From CAZTDU01 sp964617355 (lineage in GTDB: Bacteria > Pseudomonadota > Gammaproteobacteria > Burkholderiales > SG8-39): a DNA stretch of 64,000 bases. Positions 32,298-41,065 of this stretch are shown here, one piece after another. Position numbers and translations under genes: made by a program. Position 1 is the stretch's first letter. Every line of letters starts with the position of its first letter. The notes under the pieces are model-generated. The model made no database searches. It saw only the letters and a program-made list of their open reading frames with translations, and was not told the origin of the DNA. The stretch spans positions 1 through 64,000 of the forward strand of contig CAZTXP010000078.1 of the NCBI GenBank assembly GCA_964617355.1, in the 5' to 3' direction.

Positions 32298-33488
32298 CTA
32301 CTTGACGCCGAGCTGCAGGCTGCCCTGCTTGATCGCGGCCGGCAGGATCACCACCTGCTTGCCCTTCTGCACCTGGAACACCGGCGGATCGAGCGAGATC
32401 ACCTGCCCGGTGGGGCCGAACTTGATCGGGCCGAAGAAGGTGGTGGTGTTCATCGCCGCGAGCGCGTCGCGGACCTTCGCCTTGTCGAGCGAGCCGGCGG
32501 CCTCGATCGCGAGCGCGAGCACCGCGCCGCAGGCGGCCGACGAGGCCTCGCCGTAGTCCGGGTCCTGCTGGTACTTGTCGCGGAACAGCTTGTTGAAGTT
32601 CTCCGTGGTGCCGAAGACGTCCTTGCCGTTGTAGCGCACCGCGGGGTGCCACCACGCCGCGCTGGTGACGTTCTCGGCGCCCTTGCCGAGCGCGGAGACG
32701 AACTCCTTGTAGGCGGGGCCGGCGATCATGGTCACCACCGGCGCCTCGATGCCGAGGTCGGCCATCTGCTTCTTGATCAGGATGAGGTCGTTGATGTAGC
32801 CGGTGGCGAAGATCCAGTGCGGCGCCTGCGACTTGATCTGCGACAGCGCCGAGGCGTGGTCCAGGGCGCCGATGGCGTACTTCTCGAAGTAGGTGACGTT
32901 CATGCCGCGCTTCTTCGCCGACTTTTCCATCTCCTGCGCGATGGCGAGCGGGAAGAGGTCGTTCCGGGCCAGGATCGCGACGCGCTGCACGCCCGCCGCC
33001 TGTTTCTGCACGAGGTCGGACAGCGGCTCGGTCAGCGTCTGGTTCGGCGTGTAGACGCCGAACAGGTACTTGTAGTTCTGGTCGTAGACCTGCTCGGAGG
33101 ACGCGGTCGCCGCGATGGTCGGCATCTTGTACTTCTCGGAGACGCTGGAGGCCGCCTTGGTGGCGCCCGAGCCGAACGGCGAGAACAGGAAGTCCACCTT
33201 GTCCTGCGTGATCAGGCGCTCGGTGGCCTGCACCGCGCGCGGCGTGTTCGACTGGTAGTCGACGTAGACGATCTCGACCTTGACGCGCTTCGCGCCGACC
33301 TTGATGCCGCCGGCCTTGTTCTGCGCCTCGGCCCAGAGGTTGGCGCCGTTCTGCAGCTTCTTGGCTTCCGGCGACAGCGGCCCGGTGATCGGCAGCGGAT
33401 AGCCGATGCGGATGACGTCCTGCGCGAGTGCACCGCTGGCGAGCAGCGCACCGGCGGCGAGCGAGGCGGTGAGGCGTACGAGGGTCAT
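32298..33488 (-). CDS. Branched-chain amino acid-type ABC transporter binding protein (LivK-like)
   Basis: 396 residues. Signal peptide cleaved near ALA-QD (residue 23). The mature start DVIRIGYPLPITGPLSPEAKK is the Peripla_BP_6 pattern, with later VDFLFSPFGSGATKAASSVSEKY and WHPAVRYNG. First gene of a minus-strand operon livK-H-M-G-F, ornithine-cyclodeaminase-family enzyme and propeller protein. It is larger than E. coli LivK and typical of the many betaproteobacterial homologs whose ligands include amides, aromatic acids and amino acids. Confidence 0.9.
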   Translation of the reverse strand: MTLVRLTASLAAGALLASGALAQDVIRIGYPLPITGPLSPEAKKLQNGANLWAEAQNKAGGIKVGAKRVKVEIVYVDYQSNTPRAVQATERLITQDKVDFLFSPFGSGATKAASSVSEKYKMPTIAATASSEQVYDQNYKYLFGVYTPNQTLTEPLSDLVQKQAAGVQRVAILARNDLFPLAIAQEMEKSAKKRGMNVTYFEKYAIGALDHASALSQIKSQAPHWIFATGYINDLILIKKQMADLGIEAPVVTMIAGPAYKEFVSALGKGAENVTSAAWWHPAVRYNGKDVFGTTENFNKLFRDKYQQDPDYGEASSAACGAVLALAIEAAGSLDKAKVRDALAAMNTTTFFGPIKFGPTGQVISLDPPVFQVQKGKQVVILPAAIKQGSLQLGVK

Positions 33489-33516
33489 GGCGGGCTCCCG
33501 ATGCAGTGGAAGCCCT

Positions 33517-33525
33517 AGTCTAGCA
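33517..33525 (-). promoter_or_regulatory. Putative extended -10 element (TGC-TAGACT) of the Liv operon
   Basis: On the minus strand TGCTAGACT lies 29 bp before the livK ATG at 33488, the same string as at 3639-3647 upstream of the creatine operon. Extended -10 promoters do not need a good -35, and none is seen. Confidence 0.45.
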
Positions 33526-33573
33526 AGCGGCGTGCCGCCCGAAGGGGCGTCTTTCCGCCGCCGCCGCCGTGTT

Positions 33574-34554
33574 TCACTCCATCTTGATGCCGGCGTTCTT
33601 GATGATCTGCGCGTAGCGCTCCTGCTCCAGCTTCATGAAGCCGGGCAGGGACTCCGGCGGCATCGGCGACGGGTCGAGGCCGGCGTTCACCAGCCGGACC
33701 TTGAATTCCTCGTCGTTCAGGATCTTCTGGATCTCGGCGCCGAGGCGGGCGATCACCTCGCGGGGGGCCGAAGCGTGCACGGCGTAGCCGATCCAGGCGC
33801 CGGCGTCGATGTCGATGCCGGCGGCTTCGGCGAGCGTCGGCACGTCGGGCAGTCCGCCGGCGCGCTTCGCAGTGGTAATGCCGAAGGTCTTGAGCCGCCC
33901 GGACTTGATGTGCGCCACAGTCCCTGCCACCGTCTCGAGGGTGAAGTTCACCTGCCCGTTGATCACGTCGGTGAGCGCCTGCGCGCTGCCCTTGTACGGA
34001 ATGTGGCGCGCCTTGATCCCGGCGAGCGAATTGAAGAGCTCGGTGATCAGGTGCGCGGTGGCGCCGGTGCCCGAGGACGAGAAGGTGTACTTGTCCGGGT
34101 TGGCGCGCAGCAGCGCGATGAACTCCTTCGCGTTCGACGCCGGGAAGTTCGGCGGCACCACGAGCGCGTAGGGGTTGCGCGACACCACCCCGACCAGCAC
34201 GAATTCCTTCAGCGGGTCGTAGGGCAGCTTCTGCAGCGACGGCATGATCGACACCGGGCCGCTGGAGGCCGCGAGCAGCGTGTAGCCGTCGGCCGGCGCG
34301 CGCGCGAAGAGCTCGGTGCCGAGCGACCCGCCCGCGCCGCCGCGGTTGTCCATCACGAACGGCTGGCCGAGGCTGTCCTGCAGCTTCTGGCCGAGCAGGC
34401 GCGCGGCGATGTCGGTCGCCTGACCCGGCGGCCAGGGCACGATCACCTTCACCGGGCGGCTGGGGTAGGCCTGCGCGCCCGCGAGGGTGGCGAACGCGAG
34501 GGCGGCGATCGAGACGACGGCGAGCGTGGAAACACGGGCGGCAAATCGCGTCAT
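33574..34554 (-). CDS. Bug/TTT-family tripartite tricarboxylate-type binding protein
   Basis: 326 residues. Signal peptide cleaved near AGA-QA (residue 28). Bug hallmarks: YPSRPVKVIVPWPPG, VMDNRGGAGGSLGTELFARAPADGYTLL, GGLPDVPTLAEAAG. Binds a carboxylated ligand in the periplasm. No TctA/TctB membrane genes are nearby, so it is one of the orphan Bug proteins typical of Burkholderiales. It lies 23 bp after the GST gene on the same strand and is probably cotranscribed with it. Confidence 0.9.
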   Translation of the reverse strand: MTRFAARVSTLAVVSIAALAFATLAGAQAYPSRPVKVIVPWPPGQATDIAARLLGQKLQDSLGQPFVMDNRGGAGGSLGTELFARAPADGYTLLAASSGPVSIMPSLQKLPYDPLKEFVLVGVVSRNPYALVVPPNFPASNAKEFIALLRANPDKYTFSSSGTGATAHLITELFNSLAGIKARHIPYKGSAQALTDVINGQVNFTLETVAGTVAHIKSGRLKTFGITTAKRAGGLPDVPTLAEAAGIDIDAGAWIGYAVHASAPREVIARLGAEIQKILNDEEFKVRLVNAGLDPSPMPPESLPGFMKLEQERYAQIIKNAGIKME

Positions 34555-34577
34555 GGCTTGGTCTCCCCTGCGATCGT

Positions 34578-35195
34578 TCAGGCGTTCTCGGCCGCAAGCA
34601 CGCGCTGCACCGCGGGGCGCGCTTCCATCTTCGCGCGATGCGCCGCGACCTTCGGGAATTGCGCGACGTCCACGCTGTCGGCCTTCAGCCAGCCCGAGAT
34701 CGTGTACAGGTACGGGTCGGCGATCGAGTACGCGTCGCCCAGCACCCACGGCCCGCGCACCATCTCGCGCTCGATCAGCGCGAAGCAGTCGGCCATGTTC
34801 GGCGTCACCTTCTTCTTCATCGCTTCGAGCGCCACCGGGTCGTCGGCCCAGCGCGTGCCGCGGCCGCCGTGCGCGTGCGCCACGTGCACGGTCGAGCACA
34901 GGTAGCTGTTGAAGGACTGTACCTGCGCGAACGACCACGGGTCGGCCGGGATCAGCTTCGCCGCCGGGAACGACTGCGCGATGTACGCGAGGATCGCCGG
35001 CGTCTCGGTGAGGATGCCGTGGTCGGTGACCAGCGCCGGCACGCGGCCCTTGGGGTTGATCTTCAGGTACTCGGGCTTCCTCTGGTCGTTCTGCTTCAGC
35101 ATGAGGCGCTCGGCCGTGTAGGGGGCGCCGGCTTCCTCGAGCGCGATGTGCGAGGCGAGCGCGCAGCTGCCGGTGGCGTAGTAGAGCGTGAGCAT
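34578..35195 (-). CDS. Glutathione S-transferase, beta-class-like
   Basis: 205 residues. Thioredoxin-fold N domain (1-80) with MLTLYYATGSCALASHIALEEAG; Cys11 occupies the beta-class catalytic cysteine region (SCALASH). GRVPALVTDHGILTETPAILAYIA gives the glutathione-binding cis-Pro and SER-loop equivalent (TETP). A helical C domain follows with the N-capping motif SIADPYLYT. GAGGAA precedes the ATG. Cytoplasmic conjugation or peroxide detoxification; the xenobiotic substrate is unknown. Confidence 0.9.
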   Translation of the reverse strand: MLTLYYATGSCALASHIALEEAGAPYTAERLMLKQNDQRKPEYLKINPKGRVPALVTDHGILTETPAILAYIAQSFPAAKLIPADPWSFAQVQSFNSYLCSTVHVAHAHGGRGTRWADDPVALEAMKKKVTPNMADCFALIEREMVRGPWVLGDAYSIADPYLYTISGWLKADSVDVAQFPKVAAHRAKMEARPAVQRVLAAENA

Positions 35196-35233
35196 CCGGG
35201 GTTCCTCCGCTGGTCCTGCATGTGGGAGCGACG

Positions 35234-35239
35234 ATTGTA
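35234..35239 (-). promoter_or_regulatory. Putative -10 element (TACAAT) of the GST-Bug unit
   Basis: GCTACAATCG on the minus strand, 38 bp before the GST ATG at 35195, matching five of six -10 consensus bases. It resembles the element before the hemerythrin gene. Confidence 0.4.
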
Positions 35240-35272
35240 GCGGCGCGGGTCCGCGGCGCGGCGTGAGAAGAT

Positions 35273-35286
35273 GCGAACCGGTTCGC
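35273..35286. promoter_or_regulatory. 14-bp perfect palindrome next to a start codon
   Basis: GCGAACCGGTTCGC is a perfect inverted repeat ending one base before the ATG at 35288. It may be an operator or a short hairpin at the start codon. There is no Shine-Dalgarno sequence in this stretch. Confidence 0.4.
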
Positions 35287-35287
35287 C

Positions 35288-37282
35288 ATGAAGACCGAGA
35301 CCCCGGAGCAGCTGCTCGCCGAGATCGCCGCCGATCCGAAGGCGGACGTCACCGCTGCGCTCGCCCGCCTCGCCGATTGGGTGCGCCCGGGATCCGCGGC
35401 TCGCGCCGAAGACGCCATCCGGCGCATCGAGGCGCTGTGCGCCCTGCTGCGCGAGCGGCGCGACCAGCGCGACCTGCTGCGCGAGCGGCTCTCGGCGTGG
35501 CTGGAGCGCATGCACCACGTGCCGCTGCTCGCCGAGGCGGGGGTGCTGTCGACGCGCGGCTTCGTGCGCGAGATCGCCGCGCGCTGCTACGAGCGCGTGC
35601 TGCCGGCGCCGCCGGTCCCCGACGACCTGCACGACGCCTTCTGCGCGATCTTCCGCGCGCCGCGCGACGCGCGCTGGATGCCGGGCGTGCCGCTGGGCGC
35701 GTGGATGGGCCTGGTCGAGGCGATCGAGCTCGACGCCGCGCCGGGCAGCGCGCTCTTCGAGCGCCTGCGCCGTGGCGTGATGGACGCCGCCGAGGTGCTC
35801 GCGCTGCGCATCGCCGCCGAGGGCACCGAGTCCGAGCTGCTGCGCCTCGACCCGGACGCCGAGCGCCACGACTCGCCGTTCCTCGTCCTGCAGCGCGAGG
35901 TGGCCGCGGTGCTCGCGAGGCTCGAGGCCAACCGCGCGGATCGCGCCGTGCCGGCCGGGACGCTCGAGGCCGCCGAGGCCGCGATCGCGTCCTGCGCGCA
36001 GGCGATCGAGCGCCTGCGGGCGGTAGGCCGCACGCGCGGCACCACGGTGCGTGTCACGTACCTCCTCGAGCGCATCGCGCAGCAGCTCGCGCGCCTCGGC
36101 CTCGTGCTGCGCGCGCTCGACCCGGCCGACGCCGGCGCGCGGCGGCGTGCCGCGTTCGAGCTCTTCCTCGCGGTGGCGGGCGCGTGCGCGACGCGGCTCT
36201 CGGTCGCCGACGTCTGGCAGGCCAACACGCGACTGCTCGCCAAGCGCGTCACCGAGAACGCGAGCCGCGCCGGCGAGCACTACGCGACGCGCGACCGCGG
36301 CGAGTACCTCGGCATGCTGCGCGCCGCGCTCGGCGCCGGCGTGCTGGTGGCGCTGATGGCGCTGCTCAAGGTCGAGATCAAGGCCGCGCACCTGCCGCCG
36401 CTCATCGAGGCGCTCGCGGTGTGCGCCGACTACGCGACGGGATTCGTGGTCATCCACGTGCTGCACCTCACCGTGGCCACCAAGCAGCCGGCGATGACCG
36501 CGGCGACGCTTGCCGCCACGCTCGAGGAGGCGCAGGGCCGCCGCGACGCGGCGGCGCTCGGGCCCTTCGTCGCCCTGGTCGCGAGCGTGGCGCGCACGCA
36601 GCTTGTCGCCATCCTTGGCAACCTCGGTGCCGCGCTGCCGGTGGCGCTGGTGCTCGCGTGGACCTTCGCGCGGCTCGCCGGCGAGCCGCTGGTCGGCGCG
36701 CAGAAGTCCGCCGCGCTGGTCGCCGAGCTCGACCCGGTGGCGGGCCTCGCGATGCTGCACGCGGCGATCGCGGGGGTGTGGCTGTTCGTCGCCGGCCTCG
36801 TCTCGGGCTGGTACGACAACCGCTGCGCGGTGCTCGAGATCCCGGCGCGCGTGCGCGCGTCGCCCGTGCTGGCGTGGATGCCGGCGCGCTGGCGCGAGGG
36901 CCTCGCCGCCTACGTCGACGGCAACCTCGGCGCGCTGATGGGCAACGCGATCTTCGGCTTCCTGCTCGGCGGCACCGCGTTCGCCGGCTTCCTGCTCGGC
37001 CTGCCGATCGACATCCGGCACGTCGCCTTCGCCTCGGCGAACCTGGGCTACGCGTCGGTGACGCTGGACCTCTCCCTCAAGGTCTTCGCCATGGGCCTGG
37101 GCTGCGTGCTGCTGATCGCCGCGGTGAACCTCGCGGTGAGCTTCTCGCTCGCGCTCGCGATCGCGCTGCGTTCGCGCGGCGTGACGCTCGCCCGCGTGCC
37201 CGGCATCGCGGCGGCGCTGCTCGGCCATCTCGCGCGGCACCCGCGCGACTTCGTGCTGCCGCCGCGCGAGGCGGCGCGATGA
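35288..37282 (+). CDS. SpecificRecomb-family large membrane protein ('site-specific recombinase' homolog)
   Basis: 664 residues. A soluble, mostly helical, Arg/Ala-rich N-terminal half (about 1-340) is followed by hydrophobic spans near 345-365, 380-400, 440-460, 500-520, 560-590 and 610-640. It matches the betaproteobacterial family traditionally called site-specific recombinase. That name is not supported by any recombinase motif here (no Tyr or Ser recombinase signature), and the domain layout says inner-membrane protein. A perfect palindrome lies directly before the ATG. ATGA overlap with the following CDF transporter gene. Confidence 0.85.
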   Translation: MKTETPEQLLAEIAADPKADVTAALARLADWVRPGSAARAEDAIRRIEALCALLRERRDQRDLLRERLSAWLERMHHVPLLAEAGVLSTRGFVREIAARCYERVLPAPPVPDDLHDAFCAIFRAPRDARWMPGVPLGAWMGLVEAIELDAAPGSALFERLRRGVMDAAEVLALRIAAEGTESELLRLDPDAERHDSPFLVLQREVAAVLARLEANRADRAVPAGTLEAAEAAIASCAQAIERLRAVGRTRGTTVRVTYLLERIAQQLARLGLVLRALDPADAGARRRAAFELFLAVAGACATRLSVADVWQANTRLLAKRVTENASRAGEHYATRDRGEYLGMLRAALGAGVLVALMALLKVEIKAAHLPPLIEALAVCADYATGFVVIHVLHLTVATKQPAMTAATLAATLEEAQGRRDAAALGPFVALVASVARTQLVAILGNLGAALPVALVLAWTFARLAGEPLVGAQKSAALVAELDPVAGLAMLHAAIAGVWLFVAGLVSGWYDNRCAVLEIPARVRASPVLAWMPARWREGLAAYVDGNLGALMGNAIFGFLLGGTAFAGFLLGLPIDIRHVAFASANLGYASVTLDLSLKVFAMGLGCVLLIAAVNLAVSFSLALAIALRSRGVTLARVPGIAAALLGHLARHPRDFVLPPREAAR

Positions 37283-38184
37283 CCCCGTCGCTCAAGCGCT
37301 ACGCCTGGCTGTCGATCGCCGCGGCGCTGGCGACCATCGTGCTGAAGGGCGTGGCGTGGTGGATCACCGGCTCGGTGGGCCTCTTGTCGGATGCGCTGGA
37401 ATCGTTCGTCAACCTCGCCGGCGCGCTGATGGCGCTCGCCATGCTGACGCTCGCCGAGCAACCCGAGGACGAGGACCACCCGCACGGCCACGGCAAGGCG
37501 GAGTACTTCTCCAGCGCCTTCGAGGGCTTCCTGATCCTCGTGGCGGCGGTGGCGATCGCGTGGACCGCGATCGAGCGCCTGCTCGCGCCGCGGCCGCTCG
37601 AAGCGGTGGGCGTCGGCCTCGCGGTGTCGGTGGTGGCCTCGGCGATCAACTTCGCGGCCGCGCGCGTGCTGCTCGCCGCCGGGCGCGCTTCGCACTCGAT
37701 CACGCTGGAGGCCGACGCGCACCACCTGATGACCGACGTGTGGACCTCCGCCGGCGTCGTCGCCGGCGTCGCGCTGGCGTGGGCCACCGGCTGGCAGTGG
37801 CTCGACCCGGCGATCGCGCTCGCGGTGGCGGCGAACATCGTCTGGACGGGCTGGGTGCTGCTGCGGCGCTCGGCCGGCGGCCTGATGGACGCGTCGCTGC
37901 CGAAGGCCGAGCGCGAGGCGATCGAGGCCGCGCTGCAGGGTTTCGCGAGCGAGGGCATCGGCTACCACGCGCTACGCACCCGGCAGGCGGGCGCGCGTGC
38001 CTTCGTCACCGTGCACCTGCTGGTGCCGGGGCGCTGGAGCGTCCAGCAGGCGCACGACTGGTCCGAGCGCGTCGAGCGCGCGATGCGCCACGCGGTCCCG
38101 CGCGCGCACGTCACCACGCACCTGGAGCCGCGCGAGGATCCGGCCGCGCTGCGCGACGCCGGCCTCGATCGCAGGGAAGACTGA
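37279..38184 (+). CDS. Cation diffusion facilitator transporter (FieF/CzcD-like)
   Basis: 301 residues with six membrane spans in the N-terminal 210 residues. Metal-site motifs: SDALESFVNLAG in TM2, DEDHPHGHGKAEYFS, and DAHHLMTDVWTS in TM5. A C-terminal cytoplasmic domain (about 212-290) follows. Exports divalent cations (zinc, iron, cobalt or similar) in exchange for protons. ATG overlaps the SpecificRecomb stop, so the two are translationally coupled. Confidence 0.92.
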   Translation: MTPSLKRYAWLSIAAALATIVLKGVAWWITGSVGLLSDALESFVNLAGALMALAMLTLAEQPEDEDHPHGHGKAEYFSSAFEGFLILVAAVAIAWTAIERLLAPRPLEAVGVGLAVSVVASAINFAAARVLLAAGRASHSITLEADAHHLMTDVWTSAGVVAGVALAWATGWQWLDPAIALAVAANIVWTGWVLLRRSAGGLMDASLPKAEREAIEAALQGFASEGIGYHALRTRQAGARAFVTVHLLVPGRWSVQQAHDWSERVERAMRHAVPRAHVTTHLEPREDPAALRDAGLDRRED

Positions 38185-38189
38185 CGCCG

Positions 38190-38456
38190 CTAGCGCAGCG
38201 GCGTGCCGGCGGGGGCGCCGGGCAGTCCGCCCGGGCGTGCGACGCCGGCCACGGCGATCACCGAGATGCGCTCGCCGACCACGGATGCGTAGCGCAGCCC
38301 CAGCCGGTCGCAGCTGGTGTTCGTGTAGGTGACCCGGGAGGCCTTGTCGAGGCACTTGTAGGTCTCGGGCGCCTGCGCGCACGCGCCGGCGGCGGCGAAC
38401 ATGGCGACCAGCGCGGCGACGATTCGGCGCAGGGCGGCGGTCTTGGCGGCGAGCAT
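38190..38456 (-). CDS. Small DUF4124-like exported protein
   Basis: 88 residues. Signal peptide cleaved near ACA-QA (residue 28). A short DUF4124 motif follows: ETYKCLDKASRVTYTNTSCDRLGLRY with two cysteines. A Gly/Pro-rich tail follows. Function unknown; a longer relative is at 20463-20900. It converges on the CDF gene with a 5 bp gap and diverges from the MFS gene. Confidence 0.75.
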   Translation of the reverse strand: MLAAKTAALRRIVAALVAMFAAAGACAQAPETYKCLDKASRVTYTNTSCDRLGLRYASVVGERISVIAVAGVARPGGLPGAPAGTPLR

Positions 38457-38503
38457 GGCGTTTCCCCGTTCTGGTTCTTCTACCCGGGATATCGGCCGGC
38501 CGG

Positions 38504-38532
38504 TTGGGGGCTTTAGCGCCTCGCGCTAGACT
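38504..38532 (+). promoter_or_regulatory. Putative promoter, TTGGGG-N17-TAGACT, leaderless MFS transcript
   Basis: A -35-like TTGGGG (38504-38509) and TAGACT (38527-38532) are separated by exactly 17 bp. The predicted start base coincides with the ATG at 38539, which has no Shine-Dalgarno sequence. Confidence 0.5.
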
Positions 38533-38538
38533 CCGGCC

Positions 38539-39723
38539 ATGCGAGGACGGGGGCTGGTTGCCGCCATGTGCGCAGCGCAGGTCGGGGCGCTGCTGCCGCA
38601 TGTCACGCTGCCGGCCGTGATGCCGGGATACCTGATCCCGCTCTGGGGCCTCACGAACAGCGATGGCGGGCTGATGTCCGCGGCCTACGCGCTCGGCTAC
38701 ATGCTCGCGGTGCCGGCGCTGACGATGCTCACCGACCGCATCGACGCGCGCCGCATCCTCGCCGCGGGCTCCGCCGCGACCGCGCTCGCCACGCTCGCCT
38801 TCGCCCTCTTCGCGCACGACCTGTGGAGCGCGATGCTGCTCTGGGGCCTTGCCGGCGCGGGCTACGCGGGCGCCTACATGCCGGGCCTGCGCGCTCTGAC
38901 CGACCGGCTGGACGGCGTCGATCCGTCGCGCAGCGTCACGCTGTACACCGCGAGCTTCTCGCTCGGCGTCGGCATCTCCTATCTCGTCGCACAGCTGGTG
39001 GCCGAGGCCTGGGGCTGGCGCGCGGCGTTCGTGGTCACCGGCCTCGGGCCGCTCGCGATGCTCGGGGTCGCGCTGGCCCTGCGGCCGGTGCCGCCTCCAC
39101 CCGGCCATCGCAAGCTGCTCGACCTGCGCCCCGCGTTCGCCAATCGCGCCGCGCTCGGGTACTCGCTCGCCTACGGCGCGCACTGCTTCGAGCTGTACGG
39201 GCTGCGCACGTGGATCGTCGCGTTCTGGGGCTTCGTGGTCGCTCGGCACGGCGCCGAGATGCCGCTCGGGCCGGTGGCGGTGTCGACCGCGTTCACGCTG
39301 CTCGCGCTGCCGTGCAGCGTGCTCGGCAACGAGGCCGCGCTGCGTTACGGGCGGCATCGCGCGATCTCGTGGGTGATGCTCGCCTCCGCCGCCGTGGCGG
39401 CGGCGATCGGCCTCACCGCGGGCGGCTCGCCTTGGGTGACGCTCGCGTTCCTCGCCGCCTATGCGTTCACGGTGCCGGCCGATTCCGGCGCGCTGACCTC
39501 GGGCGCGTCGGGCGCGGCCGCGCCGCAATCGCGCGGCGCGACGCTCGCGCTGCACTCGACGATCGGCTTCGGCCTGTCGGCCCTCGGCGGCTGGGCGGTG
39601 GGCGTCGCGCTCGACGCCGCGGGCGGCGCGCAGAGCGCGAGCGGGTGGATGGCGGCCTTTCTCGTGCTCGCCTCGGGCGTCGCGCTCGGGCCGCTCGCGC
39701 TGATGTGGGCGAGGCGCGCGTAA
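38539..39723 (+). CDS. Major facilitator superfamily transporter
   Basis: 394 residues with about 12 hydrophobic spans. The loop 2-3 motif appears as MLTDRIDARRILAAG, a variant of the MFS A motif. Short cytoplasmic segments and no extra domain. Substrate unknown. The ATG is placed where a -10-like element 7 nt upstream would start transcription. It converges on a second MFS gene with no spacer: its TAA is followed directly by the other gene's stop. Confidence 0.88.
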   Translation: MRGRGLVAAMCAAQVGALLPHVTLPAVMPGYLIPLWGLTNSDGGLMSAAYALGYMLAVPALTMLTDRIDARRILAAGSAATALATLAFALFAHDLWSAMLLWGLAGAGYAGAYMPGLRALTDRLDGVDPSRSVTLYTASFSLGVGISYLVAQLVAEAWGWRAAFVVTGLGPLAMLGVALALRPVPPPPGHRKLLDLRPAFANRAALGYSLAYGAHCFELYGLRTWIVAFWGFVVARHGAEMPLGPVAVSTAFTLLALPCSVLGNEAALRYGRHRAISWVMLASAAVAAAIGLTAGGSPWVTLAFLAAYAFTVPADSGALTSGASGAAAPQSRGATLALHSTIGFGLSALGGWAVGVALDAAGGAQSASGWMAAFLVLASGVALGPLALMWARRA

Positions 39724-40992
39724 CTACGCGCTCGCGAGCGGCCGCTTCGGCTTGCTGGCGAGCAGGAAGAACGCGCTGCCCAGGCCCGAGAGCACCGCGA
39801 GCGTGGTGAAGCCGACGCGGTAGCTGCCGGTGGCGTCCGCGAGGATGCCGGCGATCAGCGGGCCGCCGACCTGCCCGATGACGATGATCACGTACGAGAT
39901 GCCGAGGATCATGCCGATCGCGCTGCGCCCGAAGTAGTCGGCGCGGATCGCCTGCATCAGCGGCCCGCGCAGGCCCCACGCGGCGCCGTGCAGCACCGCG
40001 AAGCCGACGAGCATCGTGGTGACGACGGCCGACGGCCCGCTCGCGTAGGTGAGGAGCAGCAGCCCCGTCATGTGCGCCGCCATGCAGGCCACGGTGATCA
40101 GGCGCTTGTCGTAGCGGTCGCCGATCGCCCAGCCGATCGCCACGCCGCCGACCTGCGCGAGCGTCATCAGCGTGATGACGAAGGCCGCCGCCTCGACCGA
40201 ATAGCCTAGCGACTCCTTCATGTGCGAGATCGCGTGCACGTTCACCGCCGTGACCACGAAGAGCGCCGAGCCGTGGCCGAGCGACAGCAGCCAGAACGAG
40301 CGCTCGCGCAGCGCTTCGCGCCAGGTGAAGTCGCGCGTACCGTCGGAGGCCGCAGGCTGTGGCGCGCCGGTGGCATCGCGCGCGCGCGCCGGGGCGGTGT
40401 CGCCGTCGACGCGCAGGCCGTAGTCCTCCGGGCGGCGACGGATCACCTGCACCAGCGGCAGGCCGAACACGATCACCGCGGCGCCCGAGGCGAACGCGGT
40501 GACGCGCCAGCCGAAGGTGGTGAGCGACCACGCGACGATCGGCACCGCGGTGCCGCCGAGCGCGAGGCCGAGCTGCAGCGACGACAGCGCGCGCGCGCGA
40601 CTGCGCTCGAACCACTGGATCAGCGCGACGTTGAGCGGGAAGAAGCCAGACATGCTGACGCCGAAGGCGATCACCACGAAGGCGCCGTAGAACGCGCCGA
40701 GGGTCTCGACCTGCGACAGCAGCATGAAGCCGCCGCCGAAGAGGAGGATGCCGGTGCGCAGAACGCCGCGCGGGCCGAAGCGGTCGAGGAACCAGCCGAC
40801 CACCGGTCCGATGATCGCGGCCTCGACCTGCTGCAGCGCCGCGGCGCCGGAGAGCTGGGTCTTGGACCAGCCGCGTTCCTCCTGCAGCACCGGCACGTAC
40901 GCGCCGAAGGCCTGCATGAGGAAGAACGACTGCATGAACTGGATGCCGCTGCCGGCGGCGACCATCCACCAGCCGTAGAAGATGCGCGTCAT
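39724..40992 (-). CDS. MFS transporter, monocarboxylate/oxalate-formate antiporter-like
   Basis: 422 residues, 12 spans with a longer central loop (about 195-225). The start FYGWWMVAAGSGIQFMQS and ERGWSKTQLSGA are typical of the MCT/OFA-type branch found in betaproteobacteria; the GDRYDKRLI loop lies in the second half. Probably moves a small organic acid. The substrate is unknown. It converges with the other MFS gene at 39723/39724. Confidence 0.88.
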   Translation of the reverse strand: MTRIFYGWWMVAAGSGIQFMQSFFLMQAFGAYVPVLQEERGWSKTQLSGAAALQQVEAAIIGPVVGWFLDRFGPRGVLRTGILLFGGGFMLLSQVETLGAFYGAFVVIAFGVSMSGFFPLNVALIQWFERSRARALSSLQLGLALGGTAVPIVAWSLTTFGWRVTAFASGAAVIVFGLPLVQVIRRRPEDYGLRVDGDTAPARARDATGAPQPAASDGTRDFTWREALRERSFWLLSLGHGSALFVVTAVNVHAISHMKESLGYSVEAAAFVITLMTLAQVGGVAIGWAIGDRYDKRLITVACMAAHMTGLLLLTYASGPSAVVTTMLVGFAVLHGAAWGLRGPLMQAIRADYFGRSAIGMILGISYVIIVIGQVGGPLIAGILADATGSYRVGFTTLAVLSGLGSAFFLLASKPKRPLASA

Positions 40993-41065
40993 GGACGCCC
41001 CGAGACTACCGCCGAAGCCGGCTGTCGCGCGCGACAGGTTCGCGCCCGGCGGGCGCGGCTATCCG

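Noticed and set aside
33536..33550. Terminator after the Bug gene at 33574
   Set aside because: Only a 5-bp stem with a GAAG loop and no T-run on the minus strand; too weak to call.
35288..37282. DNA recombinase activity for the SpecificRecomb protein
   Set aside because: No catalytic Tyr or Ser recombinase motif and several membrane spans. The family name is historical.
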